From Chromobacterium rhizoryzae (lineage in GTDB: Bacteria > Pseudomonadota > Gammaproteobacteria > Burkholderiales > Chromobacteriaceae), in the NCBI RefSeq assembly GCF_020544465.1, contig NZ_CP066126.1, positions 3,224,001 to 3,288,000 of the forward strand: a stretch of DNA of 64,000 bases, written 5' to 3'. How positions within the stretch are numbered: the stretch's first letter is position 1; each line of letters opens with the position of its first letter. The notes under the pieces are model-generated. The model made no database searches. It was not told the origin of the DNA and worked only from the letters and a program-made list of their open reading frames with translations. Positions 52,695 to 61,285 of this stretch are shown here, piece after piece. Made by a program: the position numbers and the translations under genes.

Positions 52695-53840
52695 ATGGAA
52701 CGCAAACACTGGGATATCTTCTGCGCCGTGGTCGACAACTACGGCGACATCGGCGTCGCCTGGCGGCTGGCGCGCCGGCTGGCCCACGACTTCGGCCTGG
52801 AAGTGCGGCTATGGGTGGACGACCTGGCCAGCTTCGCCCGCATCGCGCCCGATCTGGATCCGGCCCTGCCGGCCCAGCGTCTGGCCGACATCGACGTCCG
52901 CCACTGGCCGGCGGAGGGCCCGCCCGCGGACACCGTGCCCGCCGAGGTGGTGATCGAGGCCTTCGGCTGCCGGCTGCCGGAGCACTTTGAACAGGCGATG
53001 GCCGCCAAGGCGGTCAAGCCGGTGTGGATCAATCTGGAATACCTGTCGGCGGAAGACTGGACCCGCGGCTGCCACCGCCAGCCCTCGCCGCATCCGCGGC
53101 TGCCGCTGACCAAGCATTTCTTCTTTCCCGGCTTCGAGGCCGACACCGGCGGCCTGATCTGCGAACAGGGCCTGCTCGACGTCCGCCGCCAATGGCAGGA
53201 CGACGCGCTGGCGCGCCGCGCCTACTGGCAGTTGCTGGAACTGCCCGAGCCGGCCGCGGACGAGTGGCGGGTCAGCCTGTTCGCCTATGAAAACCCGGCG
53301 GTCACCAGCCTGCTGGCCGCCTGGGCGCTGGGCGAGCGTCCGGTCACCTGCCTGCTGCCGGAAGGCAAGGCGCTGCCGGACGCCGCCCGCGTCTTCGGCT
53401 ACCCCTTGCGCGCCGGCATGCTGGCGCGCCAGGGCCAGCTGACGGTCAAGGTGCTGCCGATGACCGACCAGGACAGCTACGACCTGCTGCTATGGTCCTG
53501 CGACCTCAATCTGGTGCGCGGCGAAGACAGCTTCGTGCGCGCGCAATGGGCCGGCCGGCCGTTTCTGTGGCACATCTACCCGCAGGACGACGCCGCCCAT
53601 CTGGCCAAGCTTGATGCCTTTTTGTTACAGTACGGCGCGGCGCTGCCCGCCGGCGCGGCGCAGGCGCTGAGCGCCGCCAGCCATGCCTGGAACCACGGCG
53701 CCGACATGGCCGCCGCCTGGACGGAACTGGCCGCCTGGCTGCCCGCCTGGCGCGAGCATGCCGCCGCCTGGCCGGAAAAATTGCTGGCGGACGGCGATCT
53801 GGGCGACAGACTGCTGCACTTTGTCCGGGAAATCGGCTAG
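52695..53840 (+). CDS. earP: EF-P arginine-32 rhamnosyltransferase
   Basis: 381 residues. DIFCAVVDNYGDIGVAWRLARRL, with the catalytic-type Asp residues of EarP, NLEYLSAEDW, KHFFFPGF and the C-terminal dTDP-rhamnose site LVRGEDSFVRAQW are all present. It attaches rhamnose from dTDP-rhamnose to Arg32 of EF-P, needed for efficient polyproline translation. efp lies 62 bases downstream and its product has Arg at position 32. Confidence 0.96.
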   Translation: MERKHWDIFCAVVDNYGDIGVAWRLARRLAHDFGLEVRLWVDDLASFARIAPDLDPALPAQRLADIDVRHWPAEGPPADTVPAEVVIEAFGCRLPEHFEQAMAAKAVKPVWINLEYLSAEDWTRGCHRQPSPHPRLPLTKHFFFPGFEADTGGLICEQGLLDVRRQWQDDALARRAYWQLLELPEPAADEWRVSLFAYENPAVTSLLAAWALGERPVTCLLPEGKALPDAARVFGYPLRAGMLARQGQLTVKVLPMTDQDSYDLLLWSCDLNLVRGEDSFVRAQWAGRPFLWHIYPQDDAAHLAKLDAFLLQYGAALPAGAAQALSAASHAWNHGADMAAAWTELAAWLPAWREHAAAWPEKLLADGDLGDRLLHFVREIG

Positions 53841-53902
53841 AATACGCCGTTTTTCGGAAACCTTTTTTTCCGACTTCAATCAAGAGTTTGGGACTTTTAG
53901 TA

Positions 53903-54466
53903 ATGAAAACCGCACAAGAACTCCGCGCCGGCAACGTATTCATGGTAGGCAGCGACCCGATGGTCGTGCAGAAGGCTGAATTCAGCAAATCCGGCCGCAA
54001 CGCCTCCGTTGTGAAAATGAAGATGAAGAACCTGTTGACCGGCGCCGGCAGCGAAGCCGTATACCGCGCCGACGACAAGTTCGACGTCATCGTGCTGGAC
54101 CGCAAGGACTGCACCTACTCCTACTTCGCCGATCCGATGTACGTGTTCATGGACACCGAATTCAATCAGTACGAAGTGGAAGCCGACAACCTGGGCGACA
54201 CGCTGAACTTCATCGTCGACGGCATGGAAGAAGTGTGCCAAGTGACCTTCTACGACGGCAAGGCCATCTCGGTTGAACTGCCGACCACCGTGGTTCGCGA
54301 AGTGGAATACACCGAACCGGCCGTACGCGGCGACACCTCCGGCAAAGTGCTGAAGCCGGCTCGCCTGGTGGGCACCACCTTCGAAGTTCAGGTTCCGGCC
54401 TTCGTCAACACCGGCGAAAAGATCGAAATCGACACCCGCACCAACGAATTCAAGAAGCGCGCCTAA
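53903..54466 (+). CDS. efp: Translation elongation factor P (Arg32 type)
   Basis: 187 residues, three OB-like domains. Residues 28-34 read SKSGRNA, so the modification tip is Arg32, matching the EarP pathway rather than EpmA lysylation. VYRADDKFDV and the C-terminal GEKIEIDTRTNEF close the protein. Start at 53903; a slightly longer frame begins with no better ribosome site. A TAGAAT at 53838-53843, in the last codons of earP, may serve as a separate -10 box. Confidence 0.97.
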   Translation: MKTAQELRAGNVFMVGSDPMVVQKAEFSKSGRNASVVKMKMKNLLTGAGSEAVYRADDKFDVIVLDRKDCTYSYFADPMYVFMDTEFNQYEVEADNLGDTLNFIVDGMEEVCQVTFYDGKAISVELPTTVVREVEYTEPAVRGDTSGKVLKPARLVGTTFEVQVPAFVNTGEKIEIDTRTNEFKKRA

Positions 54467-54490
54467 GCGCCCTCTTGCTTCGCAGTGCCC

Positions 54491-54524
54491 AAAGCCGCCC
54501 GGCGCCATGCACCGGGCGGCTTTT
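54491..54524. terminator. Bidirectional terminator
   Basis: AAAGCCGCCCGG, 9-base loop, CCGGGCGGCTTTT. Lies 24 bases after efp and 31 bases from the end of the convergent cupin gene. Confidence 0.88.
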
Positions 54525-54555
54525 GTTTTGAGCGCAACGTGTCAGCGACAGGCCA

Positions 54556-55104
54556 TCAGCGCTTGATCCTGGATAAGGGGTCGTCCGGCCGGTAAGTCGG
54601 CGTCATCGGCCGCGGCGATCCCACCATCACACAGAGCAAGGCGTCGTCGTCGCCCACATTCTCTTCGCCGCGGTAGATCCCCGGCGGAATCGAGATCAGA
54701 TCCCGCGGGCCGACGACCGCCTCCCAACGCTCCCCTTCCAAAGATTCGCAAAACAGCTTCACCGTGCCTTGCAACACAAAGAAGATCTCCTCCGCGTCGG
54801 TGTGCAGATGCAGGGGGCCGATATGGCCGGGCGGAATCTTCATCGTGGAAAAAGTGAAGTGCACCGCCGGCACGGTATTGCCGTCGGCGGCCACCCCGGT
54901 GGCGCCGGTGCCGACATAGCGCATCTGCGCGCGGCCGTACTCCGGCTTGAAATCCGCCTGAAACTTCAAGGCGTCCCAGTCGTAACGGCGGGTGGAGCGC
55001 AACACGCAACGCGACGCCATCCACTCGGCAAAGCTCTTGCCGGCCGGCCTGGCCAAGGAAGGCAGAGCCTCCCGCACCAATTCATTCAAACGATCATTGT
55101 TCAT
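54556..55104 (-). CDS. Cupin-domain protein
   Basis: 182 residues. Cupin motif 1 is GHIGPLHLHTDAEEIFFVLQG (His99, His101, Glu105/106); motif 2 follows as PPGIYRGEEN without a clear His, so the metal site may be three-residue. About 90 residues precede the barrel. Could be a metal-dependent dioxygenase or isomerase, or a sensor. It faces the rightward catabolic cluster across a 297-base region with three palindromes, and probably belongs to the same regulon. Confidence 0.8.
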   Translation of the reverse strand: MNNDRLNELVREALPSLARPAGKSFAEWMASRCVLRSTRRYDWDALKFQADFKPEYGRAQMRYVGTGATGVAADGNTVPAVHFTFSTMKIPPGHIGPLHLHTDAEEIFFVLQGTVKLFCESLEGERWEAVVGPRDLISIPPGIYRGEENVGDDDALLCVMVGSPRPMTPTYRPDDPLSRIKR

Positions 55105-55206
55105 GGTGGTCTTTCAACGGCGGGCAGCCTGCTCGCAGGCTGGAATGTCGAAACCGGAACGCAGGGCGCGGCGCTGGGCGCCCCATTTGTTCCGTCTATG
55201 AAACAT

Positions 55207-55224
55207 GATTTCATTAATGAAATC
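55207..55224. promoter_or_regulatory. Palindrome in the divergent promoter region
   Basis: GATTTCATTAATGAAATC, a perfect 18-base palindrome, 103 bases upstream of the cupin ATG. An overlapping weaker pair ATGAAA/TTTCAT (55199-55213) extends it. Candidate operator; the binding protein is unknown. Confidence 0.5.
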
Positions 55225-55259
55225 TTCTATAGCCTAGGCAAGCCGAACCCAGGCCAAAC

Positions 55260-55277
55260 ATTAGGGAAAACCCTAAT
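55260..55277. promoter_or_regulatory. Inverted repeat in the divergent promoter region
   Basis: ATTAGGG, AAAA, CCCTAAT: a perfect 7-base inverted repeat with a 4-base spacer. Too AT-rich and without a T run to be a terminator; more likely a protein-binding site. Confidence 0.5.
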
Positions 55278-55311
55278 ATTTTGCTCGGTTTTCACCTCAT
55301 AAAGTCGATCA

Positions 55312-55348
55312 TGTTCCACAAATAAATCCTTGTTTTATAGGTGGAACA
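55312..55348. promoter_or_regulatory. Candidate IclR-type operator upstream of the channel gene
   Basis: TGTTCCAC (55312-55319) and GTGGAACA (55341-55348), a perfect inverted repeat with a 21-base AT-rich spacer. It lies 54 bases before the ATG of the first rightward gene. The cluster encodes an IclR regulator, a family that often binds GGAAC/GTTCC-like half-sites; the link is inferred. Confidence 0.55.
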
Positions 55349-55401
55349 AAAATAAAAACCGGCGCATTCAATGACGACCAGGTTTATGAGGAGAAACAGC
55401 A

Positions 55402-56286
55402 ATGCCCCCTATCCGCTTGCCCTGTACTCGACCGTCCCGCGTCCGACGCCCCCGGACGCTGGCCGCGCTCTGCCTGGCCCTGTCCGCGCCCGCCTACGCC
55501 GCGGACTGGTCCGACACCTTCATCGGCTACCGCTTCGGCAACGCCTATCAGGAGCCCGGCAACAACCGGGACATCCGCAAACAGATCCTCACCCTCAACC
55601 ACAGTTCCGCCTATCGCTTAGGCAGCAATTTCTTCGTGCTGGATTACCTGCGCTCCAACGGCGCCGACCCGTCCAGCTCCGGCGCGGACAACGGCGCCAC
55701 CGAGTTCTATCTCGCCTACCGCCATCAGCTGCAATGGAAAAAGCTCAGCGGCAGCACCGCCGACTTCGGCCCGATCCGCGACTTCTCGCTGCAAGCCGGC
55801 TTCGACGTGGAAACCAAGAACTCCGCCTTTTCCCCGGCCAAACGCATGCTGGTCATCGGCCCCACCGCGCAGTTCGACGTGCCCGGCTACCTCAATCTGG
55901 CCCTGCTCTACGCGCGGGAATGGGGCGAATGCGGCCTGAACCCCTGCCGCCAGGCGGGCAACAGCAATAGCGTCGCCTTCGATCCCTTTCCGCGCCTGGA
56001 ACTGGCCTGGGGCCTGCCCTTCCAGTGGGCCGGGCTGCCGCTGAAATTCCAGGGCTACGCCTTTTACAACGCCAAAAAGGGCAAGGATTACCAGAACCGG
56101 GACACCGCCGCCGAATACCTGATCCGCCCCTCGCTGATGGCCGATATCGGCCTGCTGGCCTTCAAGGCCAAGAACGCGCTCTGGCTGGGCCTGGGTTACG
56201 AGCTGCGCCGCAACACCTACGGCAACAGCGGCGGTCCCGGCATCGACACCAATACGCCCAGCCTGAATCTGGAATGGCATTTCTAA
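55402..56286 (+). CDS. Outer-membrane channel protein, Tsx/OmpK-like
   Basis: 294 residues. Arg-rich start, then a signal peptide ending APAYAA (about residue 34). The mature part (DWSDTFIGYRFGNAYQEPGNNRDI) and the alternating strand pattern ending in LNLEWHF with terminal Phe fit a 12-stranded Tsx-type barrel. It would let the cluster's substrate, or a nucleoside-like compound, cross the outer membrane. AGGAG precedes the ATG. First gene of the rightward run, 46 bases before the SDR. Confidence 0.8.
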   Translation: MPPIRLPCTRPSRVRRPRTLAALCLALSAPAYAADWSDTFIGYRFGNAYQEPGNNRDIRKQILTLNHSSAYRLGSNFFVLDYLRSNGADPSSSGADNGATEFYLAYRHQLQWKKLSGSTADFGPIRDFSLQAGFDVETKNSAFSPAKRMLVIGPTAQFDVPGYLNLALLYAREWGECGLNPCRQAGNSNSVAFDPFPRLELAWGLPFQWAGLPLKFQGYAFYNAKKGKDYQNRDTAAEYLIRPSLMADIGLLAFKAKNALWLGLGYELRRNTYGNSGGPGIDTNTPSLNLEWHF

Positions 56287-56332
56287 TCCGTAAACGGCCT
56301 CGCGCCCACGCTAACCCTTTCAAGGAGATTTC

Positions 56333-57088
56333 ATGCCGGACAACCTCAAGGACAGACGCATTCTGATCACCGGCGGCGCGCGCGGCCTGGGGCTCGCCTT
56401 CGCCGAAAGCGCGGCGCGCGAAGGCGCCGCGGTGGCGATAGCGGACCTGCGCCATGAACAGGCGCAGGCCCAGGCCGAACGACTGCGCGCGGCCGGGCAT
56501 CAAGCCTGGGCGCTGCCGCTGGATCTGGCCGACCCGGACGCCATCCGCCGCTGCGCCGAGGACGCCGTCCAGCGCCTGGGCGGCTTGGACGGCCTGGTCA
56601 ACAACGGCGCGGTCACCGATTCCGGCGGCGTCTCCGCCGCCGAGCTGGATATTGAGTGCTGGGACCGGGTGATGGCGGTGAACGTGCGCGGCGTCTGGCT
56701 GATGACCATGGCCTGTTCCCAGGCGCTGGGCGCGTCCGGGCGCGGCGCGGTGGTCAACCTCGCTTCCGACACCGCCTTGTGGGGCGCGCCGCGGCTGCTG
56801 GCCTACGCCGCCAGCAAGGGCGCGGTCATCGCCATGAGCCGCAGCCTGGCCCGCGAACTGGGGCCGGCCGGCATCACCGTCAACGCCGTCGCGCCCGGGC
56901 TGACCCTGGGCGAAGCCACCGAGCAGGTGGCGGCCGAGCGCCACCGCCACTATGTGGCGCAACGCGCGCTGGAACGGCCGCAAACCCCGGACGACGTCTG
57001 CGGCGCCGTGCTGTTCTGTCTATCCGACCTGTCCCGCTTCGTCACCGGCCAATTGCTGGCGGTCAACGGCGGTTTCGTCATGCACTGA
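56333..57088 (+). CDS. Short-chain dehydrogenase/reductase (classical)
   Basis: 251 residues. TGGARGLG (12-19), NNGAV in place of NNAG, catalytic Ser region NLASDTALWG and YAASKG. The active site is complete. Likely an NAD(P)-dependent alcohol or dihydrodiol dehydrogenase in the cluster. AAGGAG lies upstream of the ATG. The next gene starts 12 bases later. Confidence 0.9.
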   Translation: MPDNLKDRRILITGGARGLGLAFAESAAREGAAVAIADLRHEQAQAQAERLRAAGHQAWALPLDLADPDAIRRCAEDAVQRLGGLDGLVNNGAVTDSGGVSAAELDIECWDRVMAVNVRGVWLMTMACSQALGASGRGAVVNLASDTALWGAPRLLAYAASKGAVIAMSRSLARELGPAGITVNAVAPGLTLGEATEQVAAERHRHYVAQRALERPQTPDDVCGAVLFCLSDLSRFVTGQLLAVNGGFVMH

Positions 57089-57100
57089 AGGAAAACCGCC

Positions 57101-58003
57101 ATGAGCGCACTGGACCTGCCCGCTAACGCCGATGAAACCCTGCTCCTCAAACTGCGCCGACGCTTGCGCCAATGTTTTCCGGAACGCCGGCTCCAGGTGA
57201 ACGACCGCGTCGTCGCCTACCGCGAATGCGGCACCGGCGACGCCACCGTCGTGCTGCTGCACGGCATAGGCTCCACTTCGGCCAGCTGGATGGAGGTGGC
57301 CGCCGCGCTCGCCCCCCGCGCCCGCGTGCTGGCCTGGGATGCCCCCGGCTACGGCGACACCAGCCCCTTGCCGCAGGCCCGCCCCAAGGCAGACGACTAC
57401 GCGCAGGCGCTGGAAGGCTTTCTCAAAGCCGCCGGCGTCACCCGCTGCGCCCTGGTCGGCCATTCCCTGGGCGGACTGATGGCCGCCGCCCATGCGCGCC
57501 GGCATCCGCAGCGGCTGGAACGGCTGCTGCTGGTCTCGCCGGCCCAAGGCTACGGCGCGGCCGATCGGCGCGCCGACGGCGCGCGCGTCCGCGGCGAACG
57601 GCTACGCGCGCTGCACGCCCAGGGCCTGGCCCAAGTGGCGGACCAGGCGCCGGCCAGGCTGCTCTCCGCCTCTGCCGACGCCGCCGCGCGCGCCTGGGTG
57701 CGCTGGAATATGGCCCAACTCAAGGAGGGCGGCTACGGCCAAGCCGTCGAACTGCTGACTGGCGACGACATCGCCCGCTACGCGCCTTCGCCGCTGCCGG
57801 TGACGGTGTTCTGCGGCGAGCGCGATCTGGCCACGCCGCCGGCGGATTGCCAGACCGTGGCCGCCGCCTTCAACGCGCCCTTCCATCTGATTCCCGGCTG
57901 CGGCCACGCCTGTCACGTGGAGGCGCCGGCGGCGCTCGCCGACTTGCTCAGCGCCGCTCTCGCCCCGTCCCACCCCCACACCAAGGAAGCCCATCATGGA
58001 TGA
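57101..58003 (+). CDS. Alpha/beta hydrolase (MhpC-like)
   Basis: 300 residues. The HGIGSTSASW oxyanion loop (54-63), nucleophile GHSLGG (Ser122), acid CGERDLATPP and a late His in GCGHACHVEAP complete the triad. The arrangement resembles C-C hydrolases of ring-cleavage pathways, but esterases look alike. It overlaps the IclR gene by eight bases. Confidence 0.85.
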   Translation: MSALDLPANADETLLLKLRRRLRQCFPERRLQVNDRVVAYRECGTGDATVVLLHGIGSTSASWMEVAAALAPRARVLAWDAPGYGDTSPLPQARPKADDYAQALEGFLKAAGVTRCALVGHSLGGLMAAAHARRHPQRLERLLLVSPAQGYGAADRRADGARVRGERLRALHAQGLAQVADQAPARLLSASADAAARAWVRWNMAQLKEGGYGQAVELLTGDDIARYAPSPLPVTVFCGERDLATPPADCQTVAAAFNAPFHLIPGCGHACHVEAPAALADLLSAALAPSHPHTKEAHHG

Positions 58004-58814
58004 GCAGAACCCCAACGACGCGGCCGCCCGCTATACCGTGCCGGCCCTGGAGCGCGGCCTGCGCCTGCTGGGCGAATTCAGCCGCGGCGAGCCCACGCTG
58101 AGCGCGCCGGAGCTGGCGCGCCGGCTGGCGCTGCCGCGCTCCACCGTGTTCCGCATGCTGGCCACGCTGGAACAGCTGGGCTTCATCGAACGCGCGGAAG
58201 GCGGCCGCGACTATCGGCTGGGCATCGCCGTGCTGCGCCTGGGTTTCGAATACCTGTCCTCGCTGGAACTGACCGAACTGGGCCTGCCGGTGCTGGGCCG
58301 GCTGCGCGACCGGATCGGCCACGCCTGCAGCCTGGTGGTGCGCGACGGACGCTCCATCGTCTACGTCGCCAAGGTCAACCCACCGTCCTGGATCGCCTCC
58401 AACATCAATATCGGCGCCCGGCTGCCCGCTCACGCCACCGTGTTCGGCCGCATCCTGCTGTCGGAACTGCCGCTGGAGAAACTGCGCGAGCTGTATCCGG
58501 AAGAGCATCTGGACATCCATTCCAGCCAGACCCCGCGCAACACGCTGGAGCTGTTCCACCTGCTGCAGCAAGACCGGGAGCGCACCTGCCTGGTGGGCGA
58601 AGGCTTCTTCGAAACCAATATCTCCACCGTGGCGGCTCCGGTGCGCAACCACGGCGGCGCCATCATCGCCGCCATCGGCGCCACCCTCCCCATGCCCAGG
58701 CTGGAGCCCGGCCAAGCCGATGCGCTGGCCGGCCACATCCGCGCCGCCGCCGCCGAGCTGTCCCGCGCGCTGGGCCACGCCGGCGGCGGCATGGGCAAAG
58801 TCATCCACCTGTGA
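57996..58814 (+). CDS. IclR-family transcriptional regulator
   Basis: 272 residues. Winged helix at about 15-75 (VPALERGLRLLGEFSRGE, ELARRLALPRSTVFRMLATLEQLGFIE). The effector domain has the IclR-type ending (GGAIIAAIGATLPMPR). It probably controls the cluster it is embedded in, through the palindromes near 55.2-55.35 kb. Overlaps the hydrolase gene; 12 bases to the next SDR. Confidence 0.92.
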   Translation: MDEQNPNDAAARYTVPALERGLRLLGEFSRGEPTLSAPELARRLALPRSTVFRMLATLEQLGFIERAEGGRDYRLGIAVLRLGFEYLSSLELTELGLPVLGRLRDRIGHACSLVVRDGRSIVYVAKVNPPSWIASNINIGARLPAHATVFGRILLSELPLEKLRELYPEEHLDIHSSQTPRNTLELFHLLQQDRERTCLVGEGFFETNISTVAAPVRNHGGAIIAAIGATLPMPRLEPGQADALAGHIRAAAAELSRALGHAGGGMGKVIHL

Positions 58815-58826
58815 ACGGAGCCTCCG

Positions 58827-59627
58827 ATGAGCTTTTGCGATCTTGATCAGTCCGTCGCCGTCATCACCGGCGGCTCCTCCGGCATCGGCCTCGCCTGCGT
58901 CGAACAATTTCTCGCCGCCGGCGCCGCGGTGGCTTTTTGCGGCCGCGATCCCGCCCGGCTGGCTCAGGCCGAAGCGCTGCTGCGGCAACGCTTCCCCGCC
59001 GCCCGGCTGCTGGCCCGCGCCTGCGACGTGCTCGACCGCGAAGCGGTGAACGCCTTCGCCGCGGAAACGGAGGCCGAGCTGGGCCCGGCGTCCATCCTGG
59101 TCAACAACGCCGGCCAGGGCCGCGTGTCCACCTTCGCCGACACCAGCGATGAAGACTGGCTGGACGAGCTGCGGCTGAAATTCCTGTCGGTCATCCATCC
59201 CACCCGCGGCTTCCTGCCGCAGCTGGAGCGCCGCGCGCCGGCCGCCATCGTCTGCGTCAACTCCCTGCTGGCCCTGCAGCCGGAACCGCATATGGTCGCC
59301 ACCTCCGCCGCCCGCGCCGGCGTGCTCAATCTGGTTCGCTCGCTGGCCACCGAGTTCGCCCCGCGCGGCGTGCGCGTCAACGGCATCCTGATCGGCCTGG
59401 TCGACTCCGGACAATGGCGGCGACGCTTCGCCGAGCGCGAGGACCCAACACAAGACTGGGACCAATGGAGCGCCGCGCTCGCCGCGCGCAAACAAATTCC
59501 GCTCGGCCGGCTGGGCCTGCCGCAAGAGGCCGCCCAAGCCGTGTTCTTCCTCGCATCCCCGCTCTCTTCCTACACCACGGGAAGCCATCTCGACATCTCT
59601 GGAGGCCTGTCGCGTCATGCCCGATAA
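58827..59627 (+). CDS. Divergent short-chain dehydrogenase/reductase lacking the YxxxK pair
   Basis: 266 residues. TGGSSGIG and NNAG are intact, so the nucleotide fold is present. The helix that normally carries Y-x-x-x-K reads TSAARAGVLNL: aligned on the following V-L-N-L, Tyr is replaced by Thr and Lys by Arg. Such SDRs exist, often named FabG-like, but a standard hydride-transfer mechanism is unlikely. It overlaps the ThDP enzyme gene by 11 bases, so tight co-expression is expected. Confidence 0.85.
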   Translation: MSFCDLDQSVAVITGGSSGIGLACVEQFLAAGAAVAFCGRDPARLAQAEALLRQRFPAARLLARACDVLDREAVNAFAAETEAELGPASILVNNAGQGRVSTFADTSDEDWLDELRLKFLSVIHPTRGFLPQLERRAPAAIVCVNSLLALQPEPHMVATSAARAGVLNLVRSLATEFAPRGVRVNGILIGLVDSGQWRRRFAEREDPTQDWDQWSAALAARKQIPLGRLGLPQEAAQAVFFLASPLSSYTTGSHLDISGGLSRHAR

Positions 59628-61281
59628 ACACACTGTCACCGTCGGCGAAGCGCTGGCGATCTTCCTCGAAAACTGCGGCGTCAAAGCCGCCTTCGGGGTG
59701 ATCTCCATCCACAATATGCCCATACTCGACGCGCTGAACCAACGCGGCCGCATCCGCTTCGTGCCGGCGCGCGGAGAGGCCGGCGCCGCCAATATGGCCG
59801 ACGCCTGCGCCCGCACCACCGGGCGGCTGGGCGTCTGTCTGACCAGCACCGGCACCGCCGCCGGCAACGCCGCCGGCGGCATGGTGGAGGCGCTGACCGC
59901 CGGCACGCCGCTGCTGCACATCACCGGCCAGATCGAAACGCCCTATCTGGACCAGGAGCTGGCCTACATCCATGAAGCGCCCGAGCAGCTCGGCATGCTG
60001 CGCGCCGTGTCCAAGGCCGCCTTCCGCGTGCGCAACGCGCAAACCGCGGTCGGCGTGTTCAAACAGGCGGCGCGCGCCGCGCTGAGCGCGCCCTGCGGAC
60101 CGGTCAGCATAGAAATCCCCATCGACATCCAGGCCGAGCGCATCCCGCTGCCGGCCGATCTTACGCCGCTGCCGCCCTTGATCGCCGTCCCGTCCGAGGC
60201 CGCGCTCGACGCGCTGGCGGACCGGCTGGCCGCGGCGCGCCGGCCGCTGCTGTGGCTGGGCGGCGGCGCGCGCGGCGCGGCCGACGCGGCTCAGCGCTTG
60301 CTGCGCCTGGGTTTTGGCGTGGTCAGCAGCACCCAGGGGCGCGGCATCGTGCCGGAAGACGATGAACGCAGCCTGGGCGCTTACAACCTGCACCCGCCGG
60401 TGGAGACCCTCTATCAAAGCTGCGACGCCATGCTGGTGGTCGGCTCCCGCCTGCGCGGCAATGAAACCCTGAAATACCAGCTCAAGCTGCCGCGCCCCTT
60501 ATACCGCATCGACGCGGACCCCGCGGCGGAAGGCCGCGGCTACGTCGACGACGTCTTCGTCTGCGGCGACGCCGCATTGGCGCTGGACGGGCTGGCGCGG
60601 CGGCTGGAAGGCCGGATGCGCGTGGACCCGGCCCTGCCCGCCGATCTGTGGCGCGCGCGCCAGGCCGCCGTGGACGCGCTGCTGGACGGGCTGGGGCCCT
60701 ATCGCCGCCTGGTGGAAACCTTGCAAGCCCGCATCGGCCGCGACTTCAACTGGGTGCGCGACGTCACCGTCTCCAACAGCACCTGGGGCAACCGCCAGCT
60801 GCGGCTGTTCTCCGCCACCGCCGGCGTCCACGCGCTGGGCGGCGGCATCGGCCAGGGGCTGGCGATGAGCATAGGCGCCGCCATCGGCGCGGCCGCTTAC
60901 TGCAGCGGCCGCAAAACCCTGGGCCTGGCCGGCGACGGCGGCTTCATCCTCAATCTGGGCGAGCTGGCCACTGCGGTTCAGGAGCAGGCGGACCTGGTGA
61001 TGATTCTGATGAACGACCAGGGCTACGGCGTGATCAAGAACATCCAGGACGCCCACTACGGCGGCCGCCGCTGCTATGTGGACCTGCACACCCCGGACTA
61101 CGCCCAGCTGTGCGCCTCGCTGCGGCTGCCGCACCGCAAAGTGAGCCGGCTGGAGGAGCTGGATCAGGCGCTGACCGCGGCGCTGGAGCACAGCGGCCCC
61201 TTCCTGCTGGAAATCGACATGCTGGCGATAGGCCGCTTCAAAAGCGTCTTCGCCGGCCCGCCCACCAAGCAACAGGACTGA
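59617..61281 (+). CDS. Thiamine diphosphate-dependent enzyme (acetolactate synthase/benzoylformate decarboxylase type)
   Basis: 554 residues, three-domain layout. The conserved Glu is in ARGEAGAANM (Glu54); the ThDP/Mg motif is GDGGFILNLGEL...MNDQGYG. The central domain lacks an obvious FAD pocket signature. Candidates are 2-oxo acid decarboxylase, carboligase or lyase. It sits between a divergent SDR and aspartate dehydrogenase. The reaction is not predictable from sequence alone. Confidence 0.88.
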   Translation: MPDKHTVTVGEALAIFLENCGVKAAFGVISIHNMPILDALNQRGRIRFVPARGEAGAANMADACARTTGRLGVCLTSTGTAAGNAAGGMVEALTAGTPLLHITGQIETPYLDQELAYIHEAPEQLGMLRAVSKAAFRVRNAQTAVGVFKQAARAALSAPCGPVSIEIPIDIQAERIPLPADLTPLPPLIAVPSEAALDALADRLAAARRPLLWLGGGARGAADAAQRLLRLGFGVVSSTQGRGIVPEDDERSLGAYNLHPPVETLYQSCDAMLVVGSRLRGNETLKYQLKLPRPLYRIDADPAAEGRGYVDDVFVCGDAALALDGLARRLEGRMRVDPALPADLWRARQAAVDALLDGLGPYRRLVETLQARIGRDFNWVRDVTVSNSTWGNRQLRLFSATAGVHALGGGIGQGLAMSIGAAIGAAAYCSGRKTLGLAGDGGFILNLGELATAVQEQADLVMILMNDQGYGVIKNIQDAHYGGRRCYVDLHTPDYAQLCASLRLPHRKVSRLEELDQALTAALEHSGPFLLEIDMLAIGRFKSVFAGPPTKQQD

Positions 61282-61285
61282 GCCC

